From contig OW568871.1 of NCBI GenBank assembly GCA_938743325.2, positions 744,001 through 808,000 of the forward strand: a stretch of 64,000 nucleotides of DNA, read 5' to 3'. The number at the start of each line of letters is the position of its first letter. The first letter of the stretch is position 1. The notes below the pieces were generated by a model. It ran no database searches. It saw only the letters and a program-made list of their open reading frames with translations, and had not been told where the DNA came from. This document shows, in pieces, positions 1 to 9,858 of the stretch. Position numbers and translations under genes: made by a program. This stretch comes from Pycnococcus provasolii. Its lineage: Eukaryota > Chlorophyta > Pseudoscourfieldiophyceae > Pseudoscourfieldiales > Pycnococcaceae.

Positions 1-243
1 CTGTGCATTCAAGCTCAGGATGATCCAATCGCACCAGGCTGCGCGATCCCACGCGAGCGCTTGAGGGAGAACGAGAACACAATCCTGTGCGTGACCCCTG
101 CGGGAGGTCATCTTGGATGGGCGTCCGCCGAAGACCCGTTCGGAGCGCCGTGGGTGGACGTGGCGGTCATCGAGTACCTGCGTGCTGTGGAGCTCAAGCT
201 TCGAAGGAAGGAGAGTGTGTTGGCCAACGCCAACGCCATGTAA
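1..243 (+). CDS. EMB8/ABHD-type alpha/beta hydrolase, C-terminal end
   Basis: Open from the first base of the window to a TAA at 241-243, so only the last 80 residues are present. The piece contains ILCVTPAGGHLGW followed by DPFGAPWVDVAVIEYL. This is the C-terminal signature of the embryogenesis-associated EMB8 / YheT / ABHD1-3 family: the His of GGHLGW is the catalytic His of the Ser-Asp-His triad, and the FGAPW..EYL helix closes the fold. Members are membrane-associated lipid esterases or phospholipases; which lipid is used cannot be told here. A polyadenylation-like AATAAAA lies at about 264. The 3' end faces the MAPKK gene tail to tail with about 70 bp between the stops. Family call is firm; function within the family is inference. 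Confidence 0.85.
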   Translation: MCIQAQDDPIAPGCAIPRERLRENENTILCVTPAGGHLGWASAEDPFGAPWVDVAVIEYLRAVELKLRRKESVLANANAM

Positions 244-312
244 AGTTGAAGTAATTGAACACAAATAAAAACTAAGATAACTTTGAAGGGTTTTAATATT
301 ACCCATATTTTT

Positions 313-1554
313 TTACAAACTGCCAGTAATAAAAGCGGCGAGCTCCTCGCGGCGAGCCTTGGACTCACCGCTTGACGCGAGCACGGGAGCGACAAAGGCG
401 TGCGATAGGAGCTCGGCGGCAGTGCACCGCGAGTCGGGCTCCTTTTGCAGAGAGAGAGAGACGAGGTCGCGAAGCTCATTCGAAAAGCTGAAAGAGCTGT
501 GCTCCTCTAGTCGAGGCGGCGGCTTCGTTACGATGCGGTCGAGTAGGTCCCAGAATCCAAGCGGAGCGGGTGGGCTCTCGCAGGCGTCGCCGCTCGACCC
601 GTCGGCAGTTCGCGCGTACGGAAATTGGCCCACCGCGCACTCGAACAGCGTCAAGCCAAGGCTCCACAGGTCACTATCAAACGAGTACGGTTTCCCGGAG
701 ATGCGTTCTGGACTCATGTACGTCACCGTGCCAACCCACGTCGCGCACTTGCTCATCGAGTTGGCCACCTGGCCGGACACGCCAAAGTCGGAGATCTTTA
801 TCAACCCCTGCCGATTCACCAGCAGGTTTGAAGGCTTGACATCGCGGTGCACGACACGCAGCTCCTTGTGCAGGTACTGCAGGCCTGCGAGCACCTGCGC
901 AGCCACGGTGGCGATGTGGTGCTCCGGCAGCCTCTTCTTCTGCTTGAGCACGTCGAACAGGCTGCCCGCGTCCATGTACTCCATCAGGATGGAGACGCAC
1001 CCCTTGTCGGTGAAGGCGTGGTGAAAGGTGACCACGTTGGCGTGCAAGGCGCCGCTGAGCGTGCGCAGCTCCGTGCACAGCTGCTTTCTCGCCTGCTGCG
1101 CCATCTCCACCTGTATGAGCTTCAGCGCGAATGTCTGCTTCGTCTGCTTGTGCGTGACGCGCTGCACGACACCGCTGCTTCCCGCGCCGATGGTGCCGAG
1201 CACAGTCAAGTCGTCAAGGCTGAGCGTTCCGAACTCGGAGCTTCCTGCTGCTCCTGCAACCCCGCCGCCGCTGCTTGACGACGGCGACGGCGGTGACGGA
1301 GGCACCGCTGCCAGCCTTGCTGATGCGACAGCACTCCCGACGTCACCGTTTCCGCTGACACCACTATTTTCGTGGCCGTTTGCTGACCCAGGGTTGATGA
1401 CGAGCCCGTGCTTGGTGACTGTGAGGTCGCCCTCGACGAACGTTCCGCTCGCGATGAGTTTGTACGCGTCCGGCGACTCGGGCACGGTTAGAAAAACCCC
1501 CGAGGGCTTTTTCGAGCGAAAGCCTTCGCGAGCGCGCTGGGACGCGGAGGCCAT
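313..1554 (-). CDS. MAP kinase kinase (MKK, plant group A-like)
   Basis: A 413-residue dual-specificity kinase that should phosphorylate a MAP kinase in the cytosol. The N-terminus (about 36-54) has the SGTFVEGDLTVTKHGL stretch typical of plant MKK1/2/6 just before the kinase domain; residues 55-110 are a low-complexity Ser/Pro/Gly linker. The kinase domain begins near 113: glycine loop GAGSSGVV (123-130), Lys145 in FALKL, HRD at 237-239, DFG at 256-258, and APE-equivalent SPERI at about 281. The activation loop reads SMSKCAT, that is S-x5-T, the plant spacing rather than the animal S-x3-S/T. All catalytic residues are present and there is no intron. The ATG at 1554-1552 is the first in frame. 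Its promoter side carries CACAG pentamer repeats. Confidence 0.93.
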   Translation of the reverse strand: MASASQRAREGFRSKKPSGVFLTVPESPDAYKLIASGTFVEGDLTVTKHGLVINPGSANGHENSGVSGNGDVGSAVASARLAAVPPSPPSPSSSSGGGVAGAAGSSEFGTLSLDDLTVLGTIGAGSSGVVQRVTHKQTKQTFALKLIQVEMAQQARKQLCTELRTLSGALHANVVTFHHAFTDKGCVSILMEYMDAGSLFDVLKQKKRLPEHHIATVAAQVLAGLQYLHKELRVVHRDVKPSNLLVNRQGLIKISDFGVSGQVANSMSKCATWVGTVTYMSPERISGKPYSFDSDLWSLGLTLFECAVGQFPYARTADGSSGDACESPPAPLGFWDLLDRIVTKPPPRLEEHSSFSFSNELRDLVSLSLQKEPDSRCTAAELLSHAFVAPVLASSGESKARREELAAFITGSL

Positions 1555-1560
1555 GATTTC

Positions 1561-2260
1561 TTAGACTTGACCAAAGCAACACAGCACAGCACAGCACAGC
1601 ACAGCACTCACGACACGACACGACGCAACACCTTGCCAGGTGCGTGCAAGGCGCCGCGCACCTGGCCGAACCGCCCGCCGCGGCCGAGACAAAATGAGGG
1701 GGGCGGAGGGAGAGGAGAGGAGGAGAGGAGGGCAAGGGCAAGGAAGGGGCGCGCTTCCCACCTCGAGAGGGCACACGATACAACACTCTCCAACGGCCAC
1801 GGCCACGGGAACCCTTCGAGGTCGATTAGGGGAGGGCGCGTGTTCGATTAGGGGTTTCCTAGCTCGAAGAAGAAAGAAGCCCGCTTCGTTTCCTCTTGCC
1901 TCGTGGTGTGTGTTGTGTATAGCCTTGTGTGTGTGTGTGTTTGTGCTTGGTGAATTGGTGAATTGGTGTTCCCCTTCCGACTCCTTCGCTCGCTCTTTTC
2001 TTTTCCCTTGTTTTCAGCCGGAATCCTTTTAGGCTTTTAGGATGCTTGTTGACCTGTGGAACCACTTGTTGCCTGTAAAGGTATGTACAGTACCGTAGAT
2101 TTATCATGCACATGACATCATGGCATCCTCCTTTGTGCTCGGTCGTATTCTTTTTTTATCTCCGCATCCTCGTGCTCGGTAGGAAGGCCTACTGTATTCT
2201 TTTATCTCCGCATTTTTCACGAGGAAGAACTTCCCTCTATAGGTTGCCTCTATAAGAACT
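1561..2260. other. Intergenic region with simple repeats upstream of MAPKK
   Basis: No convincing gene. It holds a CACAG pentamer run (about 1580-1606) next to the MAPKK start, a purine-rich GGAGAGGAG tract (about 1695-1745), a GTGTGT run near 1930, and short TACAGTA/GTACC-type words (for example 2083-2096) that recur in other intergenic stretches of the window. Open frames here are short and low in complexity. Confidence 0.6.
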
Positions 2261-2650
2261 ATGTACGATACGATACGGACCTTTGGCTTCGGTTTGGCTG
2301 ACCCATCAGCCGAGGGGTTCGAAGTCGTTCTGACCACTCGGATGACCTACCTATGGAAAAATACTAATCCAGCACAGGAAAAGGAATCATTTTGCACAAT
2401 TCCGCATTGTGCTGAATTATCCCCCCCTGACGGGCCTCGATGGGATAATCCAGCATTCGCCGCCGCCACCGCGGTGCGATCGCCGTCGGGCCCGAGAGCC
2501 GAGGCCGGGAGCTGTGGGAACCCAGGTTGTGTAATACCCACGGGGCACACGTGCCGCAAATGCGGCACGCCTGTGTGCACATTGTGTGCTGGTAAATTGG
2601 GATTGGAGGGGGTTTGGGAATGTAATGTGTGTAATGCACTGCCAATTTAA
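2261..2650 (+). CDS. Small Cys-rich zinc-finger-like ORF, possible transposon remnant
   Basis: A 129-codon frame from an ATG to TAA. Its first two-thirds are featureless. The last 45 residues carry C-x4-C, H-x-C-x2-C, C-x2-C and C-x2-C pairs (CGNPGC, GHTCRKCGTPVCTLC, CNVC), which looks like a two-zinc ribbon. Cys clusters of this sort close several DDE transposases (piggyBac group) and also occur as free-standing fingers; I cannot assign a family. A TATAAGA word lies 5 bases ahead of the ATG, too close to be its own TATA box. The flanking DNA is repeat-rich and no gene sits beside it, so a decayed element end is as likely as a real gene. Confidence 0.3.
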   Translation: MYDTIRTFGFGLADPSAEGFEVVLTTRMTYLWKNTNPAQEKESFCTIPHCAELSPPDGPRWDNPAFAAATAVRSPSGPRAEAGSCGNPGCVIPTGHTCRKCGTPVCTLCAGKLGLEGVWECNVCNALPI

Positions 2651-2718
2651 AATTGTGTCAGCCAAGAAAAACTTGAATATCAATAGTACACGTGGTATTT
2701 CCACTCCGATTTCTCCAA

Positions 2719-2781
2719 ACCTCCCCGTCACGTGATTAGACCTCCCCGTCACGCGATTAGACCTCCCCGTCACGCGATCAC
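2719..2781. repeat. Three tandem copies of a 21-bp unit
   Basis: The unit ACCTCCCCGTCACGCGATTA(G) is repeated three times head to tail (starts 2719, 2740, 2761) with one T/C change in the first copy and a diverged end in the third. Each unit contains GTCACG(C/T)GA, near a G-box/CRE-like core. It lies about 680 bp upstream of the repeat-exon secreted protein gene. Confidence 0.85.
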
Positions 2782-2940
2782 GCCCCCTAAATGTCAGTTG
2801 ACCACCTTCTAAGCTTGTCAAATAAGTCCCATGCACTTGTAGTTTTTCTGTCAAGGTGTGCTCGTAGGGTGGGCATCCTGAAAAACAAGATTGCCGCCTT
2901 GGGAGCTCCTGGAATGTTGGAACCCTTCGGGCGACTTGGA

Positions 2941-3007
2941 TTTCCGAGGAGTACGGATGTCCTCGGAAAGTTGGAGAAAGTTTTTCCGAGGAGTACGGAT
3001 GTCCTCG
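2941..3007. repeat. 25-bp direct repeat whose copies are themselves dyads
   Basis: TTTCCGAGGAGTACGGATGT plus CCTCG occurs at 2941-2965 and again at 2983-3007. Within each copy CCGAGGA and TCCTCG(G) form inverted arms around GTACGGATG. The paired dyads could bind a dimeric factor; no gene overlaps them convincingly, though a long open frame runs across by chance. Confidence 0.7.
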
Positions 3008-3363
3008 AGAAAGTTTTTGTTTTTTCCCTTCCCTTCCCTTTCCTTTCTTCCTCCGGAATTTTGGGGGGGTCCTCCGGAATCGGCCCCTTTTCACCCTCGG
3101 CCCCTCCGCCCGTTATTTGCTCGCATTCCCGGCTCATGCGAAACATGTCACGCCTCCTGCATGTGTTCGTGAGTGAGTGCCCAGTGGTGGTTCGGAGTAG
3201 TGCAGCTTACTTCTTTTGCAGGCTTGTATGGTACCTTGGCTCCTTTCGTTCATTGATTGGCTCGCTCATTGATTCGTCCTCATCAATCACTGCACGCGTT
3301 GGTCGGTTGGTCCTCATCATACCTGATAGATTGGCAGCGCGCAGGCGTTTGTTGATTGGCTCA

Positions 3364-3370
3364 TATAAAA
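3364..3370 (+). promoter_or_regulatory. TATA box of the repeat-exon secreted protein gene
   Basis: TATAAAA lies 31 bases ahead of the ATG at 3401, which would give a very short 5' leader. It also argues against the earlier in-frame TTG at 3356 as a start. Confidence 0.5.
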
Positions 3371-3400
3371 CAGTATACCATAATAGTGGTAGTAACGAAG

Positions 3401-6400
3401 ATGATGACGACGAATGTCAGGAACATGCGATCGATCGTCACGGCGTCATCAGCCGTTCTGGTCGCTCTGCTTGCTGTCGTCGTAATGCTCAGTGCCGTGA
3501 GTGGTGTGAGCGCAGACAAATCGACGACGACGACTTATGAGACGACGAAGTACGTTGATGAATACAACTCAGGCTACTACGGTGAAGAATACAAATCAGG
3601 CTACTATCCCAAGTACAAGTGGTGGGCGCCGTGGACGTGGAAGTACAGCAGCAACAAGTACAATGACAACAAGTACGACTCTGGATACGACTCTGGATAC
3701 AGCAAGTACGGCTCTGGATACAGCAAGTACGACTCTAAATATGGAGTTGGGCCGTACTATGGGAAGCAGTACGAGCAGGACGAGCACTACCCGTGCGACA
3801 CGTTCTACCCCAAGCCGAAGTGGTACTCGCCGTTTACATGGAAGTATCGCAAGTATGCCAAGTTTGACTACTACTCTGGTCCTTGCGAAGTAAAGAAGGA
3901 AGAACACTGTCTTCCCTTCTGGGGAAAAGATCTTCCTGACGATGCGAGTGAAGCTACTTGGTACACTGTCACTTACGCTTCTGGTGGTGGTGGGTGCCAT
4001 TCAACAGAAACTCAATACTTCTATGCGAAGTCAGAAGCGCATGGCTTGACGTTCACTCTCACGAATTACTACTACAACAATGAAAAGTGGGTATGTGCGA
4101 TTGACGATATCAGCCGCAAGAGTGCAATTTGTACGATGGCTGGACATTTTGGAGGAAGCTATTCTACACCTGAAAAGTGCATCCTTACGTTTAAAACGCA
4201 TCAAAAGGGTGGAAAGTGCATTCCACACCACATGGCACTCGACTGTGGGAAGCCACCGTACGTTGAAACGAGCAAATTCAGCAAGATTGACTACCGTGAC
4301 ATTCCCCACAAGGACATCATTCAGCAAGATCTCGAGGAGTGCAATACTTGTGATAAAAGTACCTTGCTGTCGCTTGGTGGTACCAAGTATACCTCGTGCG
4401 ACCCCGAGCCATTCGAAAATCGCACGATCACCCTCGGCAGGATCGGGGGTGACATCAGGGATGTTCTCAGCGGCGATCCTACCAACGTCACCATCACCTC
4501 GTTCCCATGCATCACTACCTCGTCCCAGAGTGTCGATTTTGACTTTGGATTTTCACAATTCCGAAATCTTGCGGAGGTTCGCTTTGCCAACTGGGTGACA
4601 GGACCGGACGGTCCGACGGTATTCGAGGACCGGACGGTATTCGAGGTACGTACGCTCCCCCTTCCTTTCCTTTCCCATCTTCTTCTTGGTGCTCTGCCTT
4701 ATGTTCTTCTACAATAATATGGCGTGTCTTCGACAGAACACACACAAAATATTTGGTAGCACCTCACTAACAAACCAATTCACATATTCACAACAACACA
4801 ACAACCATTCGTATCATCAAACAACAAATAACAACAACAACAATAGTTCGCGGACTTTGGCGGGCAAAGCTCTTTGACGAGTATCTACGCGCCTCGTCTT
4901 ACGGGTAACCCGAACCTGGAAGTCACCGTACGTATCCGCTTTGAAGAGCCATAATCGACTTTTCAACTGATTGCACAAAACTCACCATGTACTCACCACT
5001 TTAACGACACATACAAAACAACACCCCTCCCTGAACACACAGATCAGCGCCAACCCGAATCTCGCAAAGGTGGACTTGTGTGCGCTGAAGGAGGCGGGAG
5101 AGATCGACGTACGTCTCACTTTCTCTTGTCTTATTATTCCTTGCTTTTTGTGTGTTCTTCCACCATAACAAATCGTATCACTCAAGTGCTGCATGTGAAA
5201 TTCACTCACTCACTCACTCTTCTTCCTTACAAAACTTCCATACAACAAACAAATCAACAGATTTTGGGCAATCCTGAACTCGTCGACGTCAAGCTCTCTG
5301 AGTTGACGACACTGTCGGCTTCCATCAGGGTACGTGACAACCCATCATCAAATGGATTCATCGTCGTCACAAGAACAACAGCACCAAACTTACAGTACCA
5401 CCATTCAATACAAACGAAACAACAACAGATCCACAACAACCCGAATCTCACGAGCGTGGACTTGTCTGCGCTGAAGGAGGCGGGAGAGATCGACGTACGT
5501 CTCACTTTCTCTTGTCTTATTATTCCTTGCTTTTTGTGTGTTCTTCCATAACAAATCGTATCACTCACTGCATGTGAAATTTACTCTCTCACTCTTCCTT
5601 ACAAAACTTCCATACATACAAAACAACACCCCTCCCTGAACACACAGATCGGCGACAACCCGAATCTCGCAAAGGTGGACTTGTCTGCGCTGAAGAAAGC
5701 GGGAAGCGTCAGGGTACGTCTCACACTGTTCTCTTGTCTTATTATTCCTTGCTTTTTGTGTGTTCTTCCATAACAAATCGTATCACTCACTGCATGTGAA
5801 ATTTACTCTCTCACTCTTCCTTACAAAACTTCCACACATACAAAACAACACCCCTGGCTAAACACACAGATCTTTGCCAATTTCAATCTCGCAAAGGTGG
5901 ACTTGTCTGCGCTGAAGGAGGCGGGAGAGATCGACGTACGTCTCACTTTCTCTTGTCTTATTATTCCTTGAATTTGTTTGTTCTTCCATAACAAATCGTA
6001 TCACTCACTGGATGTGAAATTCACTCACTCTTCCTTACAAAACTTCCATACGAACAAAACAACAGATCATCGGCAATCGTGAACTCGTCAACGTCAAGCT
6101 CTCTGAGTTGACGACAGTGACCAGTGCCTTCGAGGTACGTGACAACCCATCATCAAATGGATTCATCGTCGTCACAAGAACAACAACACCAAAACTTACA
6201 GTACCACCATTCAATACAAACGAAACAACAACAATAGATCGACAACAACGACGGTCTCGAGCAACTCAGCCTGCCCAAGCTCAGGACGACCAACTCCTTG
6301 GAGGTACGTGACATCCCATGTCTCTTTCATTCTTTCCCACAACAAATAGATTCGTCATTTCATCGTCACCACAACAACAACAACACCAAACTTACATTAC

Positions 6401-6956
6401 CAACCAATCCACCATTCAATACAAACGAAACAACAACAGATCATTTTCAACGAGAACCTCGTCGGCATCAGCATGCCTGTGCTGGAGACATCGAGCAACC
6501 GATTCTGGGTACGCAACCAACACAGCAGATACATTCATCGTCACAACAACACCAAACTCACGTACCACCCTCCATCCCTTTTCCCTCTGACAACCTATCC
6601 CTCCTCCAACCTTACAGGTTTACCTCAATCCCGCTCTCCAGACACTCTGCGCACCCAACCTTGTAGATGGAGGTTCTGTGTGCATCGGCGACGAGGATGG
6701 CGGCTCTGGATTTGCAGGCCAACCATCGCTCGACGCGCACCTGAGTTCGTTGGTGACTGGAACGTTCAATGGGGTGTTTGCGTTTTGCTATGGCTCAGGA
6801 ACCAATCCTCCTCCCAACCAACTGAATGCCACCACAGTCTGCGGAGTAGTACCAGACGGTCTCTTCACCACAGCTGGATGCTCGGTGACGTCCAAAGCCT
6901 GCAAAAATCCCAAAAATACCAAAAATACCAAAAAGGAAAAAAAAAACAAGCCTTAA
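3401..6956 (+). CDS. Secreted Tyr-rich protein with receptor L-domain/LRR-like repeats, one repeat per exon
   Basis: Spliced gene of 11 exons that I could place exactly: 3401-4645, 4847-4927, 5043-5108, 5261-5329, 5429-5494, 5648-5713, 5870-5935, 6066-6134, 6238-6303, 6440-6508, 6618-6956. The total is 2202 nt, 733 residues. All ten introns are phase 0; nine donors are GTACGT (the last GTACGC) and acceptors are CAG or TAG. Residues 1-38 are a signal peptide ending VSGVSA. A Tyr/Lys/Ser/Gly repeat region (YDSGYDSGYSKYGSGYSKY) follows, then a Cys-containing domain with possible N-glycosylation sites. Exons 3-10 each encode one 22-23 residue unit of the type I-x-x-NPNLxxVDLSAL, the pattern of receptor L-domains and fungal Ecm33-like wall proteins. 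The last exon is Cys-rich with a Lys/Asn tail. Probably a cell-wall or surface protein; function unknown. Confidence 0.85.
5043..6303 (+). repeat. Tandemly duplicated exon-intron units
   Basis: Seven consecutive exons of 66 or 69 nt are copies of two related units. Type A (22 aa, VDLSALKEAG) is at 5043, 5429, 5648 and 5870; type B (23 aa, VKLSELTT) is at 5261 and 6066; a diverged unit is at 6238. Large parts of the introns are copied too: the stretch after the donor (CTCACTTTCTCTTGTCTTAT) and the one before the acceptor (ACAAAACAACACCCCT) recur nearly unchanged. Duplication was therefore of whole 170-220 bp genomic units and is recent. Confidence 0.9.
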
Positions 6957-7732
6957 ATCACGACCTACGTGAGGATGGATAATAATCCGCTGACGACGAG
7001 CGAGTAGTAGTCGGCATTTTTGACCAGTTTTGCCGTCCTCATCCACTACTGAGTGAGCAGGAATAAGCACAATAGCAGAAGGAATGCTAGCAGAGAGAGA
7101 GAGAGAGAACACACACACACACACACACACACACAGAGAGAGAGTTTGGTGACAAACACTTTTTGTTTTTTTTAAATTTCTTGCAGCCAAGAAAAGAATC
7201 ACCACAGTTTGTGTTTTCTTTTGTGTGTAATCACCAATCAACTACATCAAAATTTCAACTACCTGTACATTCGAATCTTACAAAACTAGTTACAGCAGGT
7301 GTCTCTCTACTAGTACAGTAGAACACACGGTGGCGCATCTCTATCTTGCACATGATGATGCGCAAGAAGCACGAAACACCTGATTTTAATTTTATAACAT
7401 TGGCGTGTGTGTTTCGAAAGAAAGAAAGTGTTGTGTTAGAAATTTTCCATCGCATTTATGTATACAATCAAGCATAAAGGATCGTCGTGTTTGTTTGATC
7501 GAGGAATCAGAAACAAAATTCTGTGAATTTGTCAAGCGCCGGCCACGGCGTAGTACGCCATCGAGAGGTGGAATGCACCCGCGGATACGTTCACGTTTAA
7601 TTTGACTCCGTAAACGGAACGACCGACGAATGTAGTGGGTGTCCCTTCGTCTGCCGCGGCACACGGACGTCATCATTTTCCTCGAAGAAATAAAAAAACA
7701 ACCTGGGCAAACAAAACAAGTCACGCACCTTT
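6957..7732. other. Intergenic region between convergent genes, with a dinucleotide repeat
   Basis: Contains a GA run and a (CA)n run followed by GA again at about 7090-7145, in the 3' flank of the secreted protein gene. No gene is supported. On the minus strand about 35 protein-like codons ending at 7548 follow a possible splice acceptor near 7655, and GTGCGT lies just after the stop of the rhodanese gene, so a 3'-UTR intron or a short extra exon is conceivable. Confidence 0.5.
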
Positions 7733-9295
7733 TTATTTGCAGGATGCTGGTAGGGGAGGAATCTCGCTCTCAAAGGTGCAGCCATCAGATTGCGAAGATG
7801 ATATGCTTGCAGCAAAACCAAGTTTCACCCTCTTCTCCGTGCCTAGCAGCTTGAGGGCCCACAACGGATTGTCTTCGGCACCAGCGGAAGGCCTTCGACG
7901 CTTTCTCTTCTTGCACCTGCTAAGCGCAGCCAGCTGCTTGTCGAGCACATGTGATGCCTGAGATAGCACTCGCTCCGCCTCCACGTCGCTCCTTAGCTCG
8001 ACGAATGCGCTGCCGTAAAAACCGCAAGTTGACGGGTCAATCGCCCATAACACGCGCTCCACATTCACCGCACCATCGCAGCAGCGCACCACAAATTCAC
8101 GCAGCGTCGATGCGCGGACGTGCAGTGGCAATTTTCCGAAAAAAATGCGGCGATTCGGGGAGAACTTTGTGCCGACGTGACTTGTGCTACCCTGCGTGAA
8201 TTCCGTCTCCGACTTTGCGGTAGCATCAGTCTCCATTGCTGCTTTTCGCAGAAATGCTGGCCTCTGCTTGGGAGCCGTGTATCCCTCGGTGCACAGCGGG
8301 CATCGCAAAAGACTTCGCGAGCACTTAGGGGCGCAGGCTGGGCAAACTATCACTGGTACCTTGCACTCGCGCATCGCGCAGTGAAATTGCCCTCGATACA
8401 ATGCGTAAGGTCTCGCGCAGACGCAGCATTTTGGCTGTGGTGGCTCCACAGCTGCCGCAGTTGTCTCACGTCGACTCAACACTTCGCCTGCGATCGCCTC
8501 CGCGAGCTGGTCAGATCCCATGGGCTTACCCGCAAGGTCCACCAGGTTGTGATTCTCGGGAAGCTGCTCCTGGCGCCTGTCGAATAGGTAGTTCATGCCC
8601 GTCCAATAACCGCCGGACGGGAACGTCTTCAGGTACCGCTCGATGCCGCCGCGAACGTGCGACACTCCCTGAACCTTGAAGCCGTCGTCCTCACTCGTCA
8701 TCTTATTCAGCAGTGCCGTCGCCCTTTCGCATCGGATTCCTCCCGTGCAGTACATGAGAACCTCCTTGCCCTGCAGTTTTTGCTTTGTTTCCTCGGAGTT
8801 CAGCCACGCCGCAAACTCGCCGGAGTTTCGCATCCTCGGGTCCACGAGCTGCGCACCTCCCGGTGGCGGTCTGATGCGCCGAGGCCTTTCCTCGACGGAC
8901 TGAGCACGATGCTCCTCGGGAATGCGCGCGGCGGCGGCGCGTGTCCCGCGGCCGCGACGACGGACGACGGCACGGGCATTTTGTGCACGACAAGCTGGTA
9001 CGCGAGTTCGTTGCACGTCGCATTGGAAAAATACTATTGGGACTGAGACTTGGAGAAGAGACGGGGCGTAGTGGTGGGAAACCAGGGCGTACTGCCTGTC
9101 TTGGGAGGATTCAAAGGTCGGCGCCTGGCGCTCGATAACTGGGCGGCTCAACGGGGACGGCTGAAGCGAGTCTACAGGTCGCGATCCGAGCTTGCAGATG
9201 CACAACGGCCCTGTACAGTGGCGAGCTCCACCGCCTGGTCCATGCCTTACAACCGGCCACCTCGACCGCCCACGCACAACCACCGCTAGGTCCAT
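7733..9295 (-). CDS. Rhodanese (TSTD2/TrhO-like) fused to a Zn cluster and an RRM
   Basis: A 520-codon frame. Residues about 145-240 are a rhodanese domain: VDPRMRNSGEFAAWL, then VLMYCTGGIRCERA with catalytic Cys183, then RGGIERYLKTFPSGG. This is the TSTD2 / plant STR7 / bacterial TrhO subgroup, some of which help hydroxylate wobble uridine of tRNA. Residues 290-335 hold Cys pairs (CCVCA, HCAMREC, CPAC, CPLC) as in TSTD2. Uncommonly, an RNA-recognition motif follows at about 382-455 (RRIFFGKLP, YGSAFVEL) and then a basic KKRKRRR stretch. This suggests an RNA- or tRNA-directed sulfurtransferase or hydroxylase factor. The first 140 residues lack the expected acylphosphatase-like domain and read as low complexity, so an upstream intron or a different start is likely; I trust the frame from about residue 145 (position 8860) onward. 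Confidence 0.75.
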   Translation of the reverse strand: MDLAVVVRGRSRWPVVRHGPGGGARHCTGPLCICKLGSRPVDSLQPSPLSRPVIERQAPTFESSQDRQYALVSHHYAPSLLQVSVPIVFFQCDVQRTRVPACRAQNARAVVRRRGRGTRAAAARIPEEHRAQSVEERPRRIRPPPGGAQLVDPRMRNSGEFAAWLNSEETKQKLQGKEVLMYCTGGIRCERATALLNKMTSEDDGFKVQGVSHVRGGIERYLKTFPSGGYWTGMNYLFDRRQEQLPENHNLVDLAGKPMGSDQLAEAIAGEVLSRRETTAAAVEPPQPKCCVCARPYALYRGQFHCAMRECKVPVIVCPACAPKCSRSLLRCPLCTEGYTAPKQRPAFLRKAAMETDATAKSETEFTQGSTSHVGTKFSPNRRIFFGKLPLHVRASTLREFVVRCCDGAVNVERVLWAIDPSTCGFYGSAFVELRSDVEAERVLSQASHVLDKQLAALSRCKKRKRRRPSAGAEDNPLWALKLLGTEKRVKLGFAASISSSQSDGCTFESEIPPLPASCK

Positions 9296-9858
9296 GTCCT
9301 ATTTTATCCCTCCTCCTTTTCTATTTTTTAAAATCCTTGTCCCCTACCCGTACCTATCCTACCTATCGTAGAAGGCTAGAACTGCTCCTAAGGTAGACTA
9401 CAGTATTCGTTCGACCGCTTCGATGGCTGATTTCGATGACTTTTCGAGGATGATTTCGACGATGATGAATTCGACAGAACTCGACAACTTTGACATGGCT
9501 TCGAAACGTCATCCCCCCCTTACGTTGGTTGACGGAGCATCTCTACAGTAGTTCTATTGTAACGGAGCAAACACGTTCTGCTTCGACGACGTATGCAAGC
9601 GGCAGACGTATACGGATTCCCTACCCGGTAAACCTTTACCTACTGTATTCCGTCTCGCCGAACGCGCGGAGGCTCCAACTCCTTCCAACTCCTTCCTAAG
9701 AGTACCCGGTAGTACTAACTTAACCTTTCCGAAACCTCCCAATCGTCATCCGCCCGGGTTGCCTTAAGCTCCGGCCTTAAGGGTACATTCGTGCGAGTTT
9801 GTTCCCTGTCATTGTCATTCTTGTGTTATTCTCCTCCTCTTGTACATAAGTTGTGAGA
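9296..9858. promoter_or_regulatory. Divergent promoter region with recurring words
   Basis: Separates the rhodanese gene (-) from the copper monooxygenase (+). It holds CTCTACAGTA at 9541-9550 and the 14-bp palindrome GGTAAACCTTTACC at 9627-9640, both found again in other intergenic regions, plus many GGTA/TACC words. GTG at 9853 is in frame, but the ATG at 9859 is the better start. Confidence 0.45.

Noticed and set aside
2364-3094. Minus-strand frames across the Cys-rich ORF and repeats
   Set aside because: They owe their length to the tandem 21-bp and 25-bp repeats, whose translation repeats in them.
2791-3540. 249-codon plus-strand frame before the secreted protein gene
   Set aside because: Crosses the dyad repeats and the TATA box and overlaps the signal peptide region of the real gene in another frame; no recognisable domain.
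5043-6303. CRISPR-like array of spaced repeats
   Set aside because: Spacing is regular but the repeats are coding exons with splice sites, and the spacers are repeated introns; the genome is eukaryotic.
7547-7655. Extra minus-strand exon with about 35 protein-like codons
   Set aside because: A possible acceptor exists, but the rhodanese frame already ends with a stop before the only good donor; 35 open codons can arise by chance.
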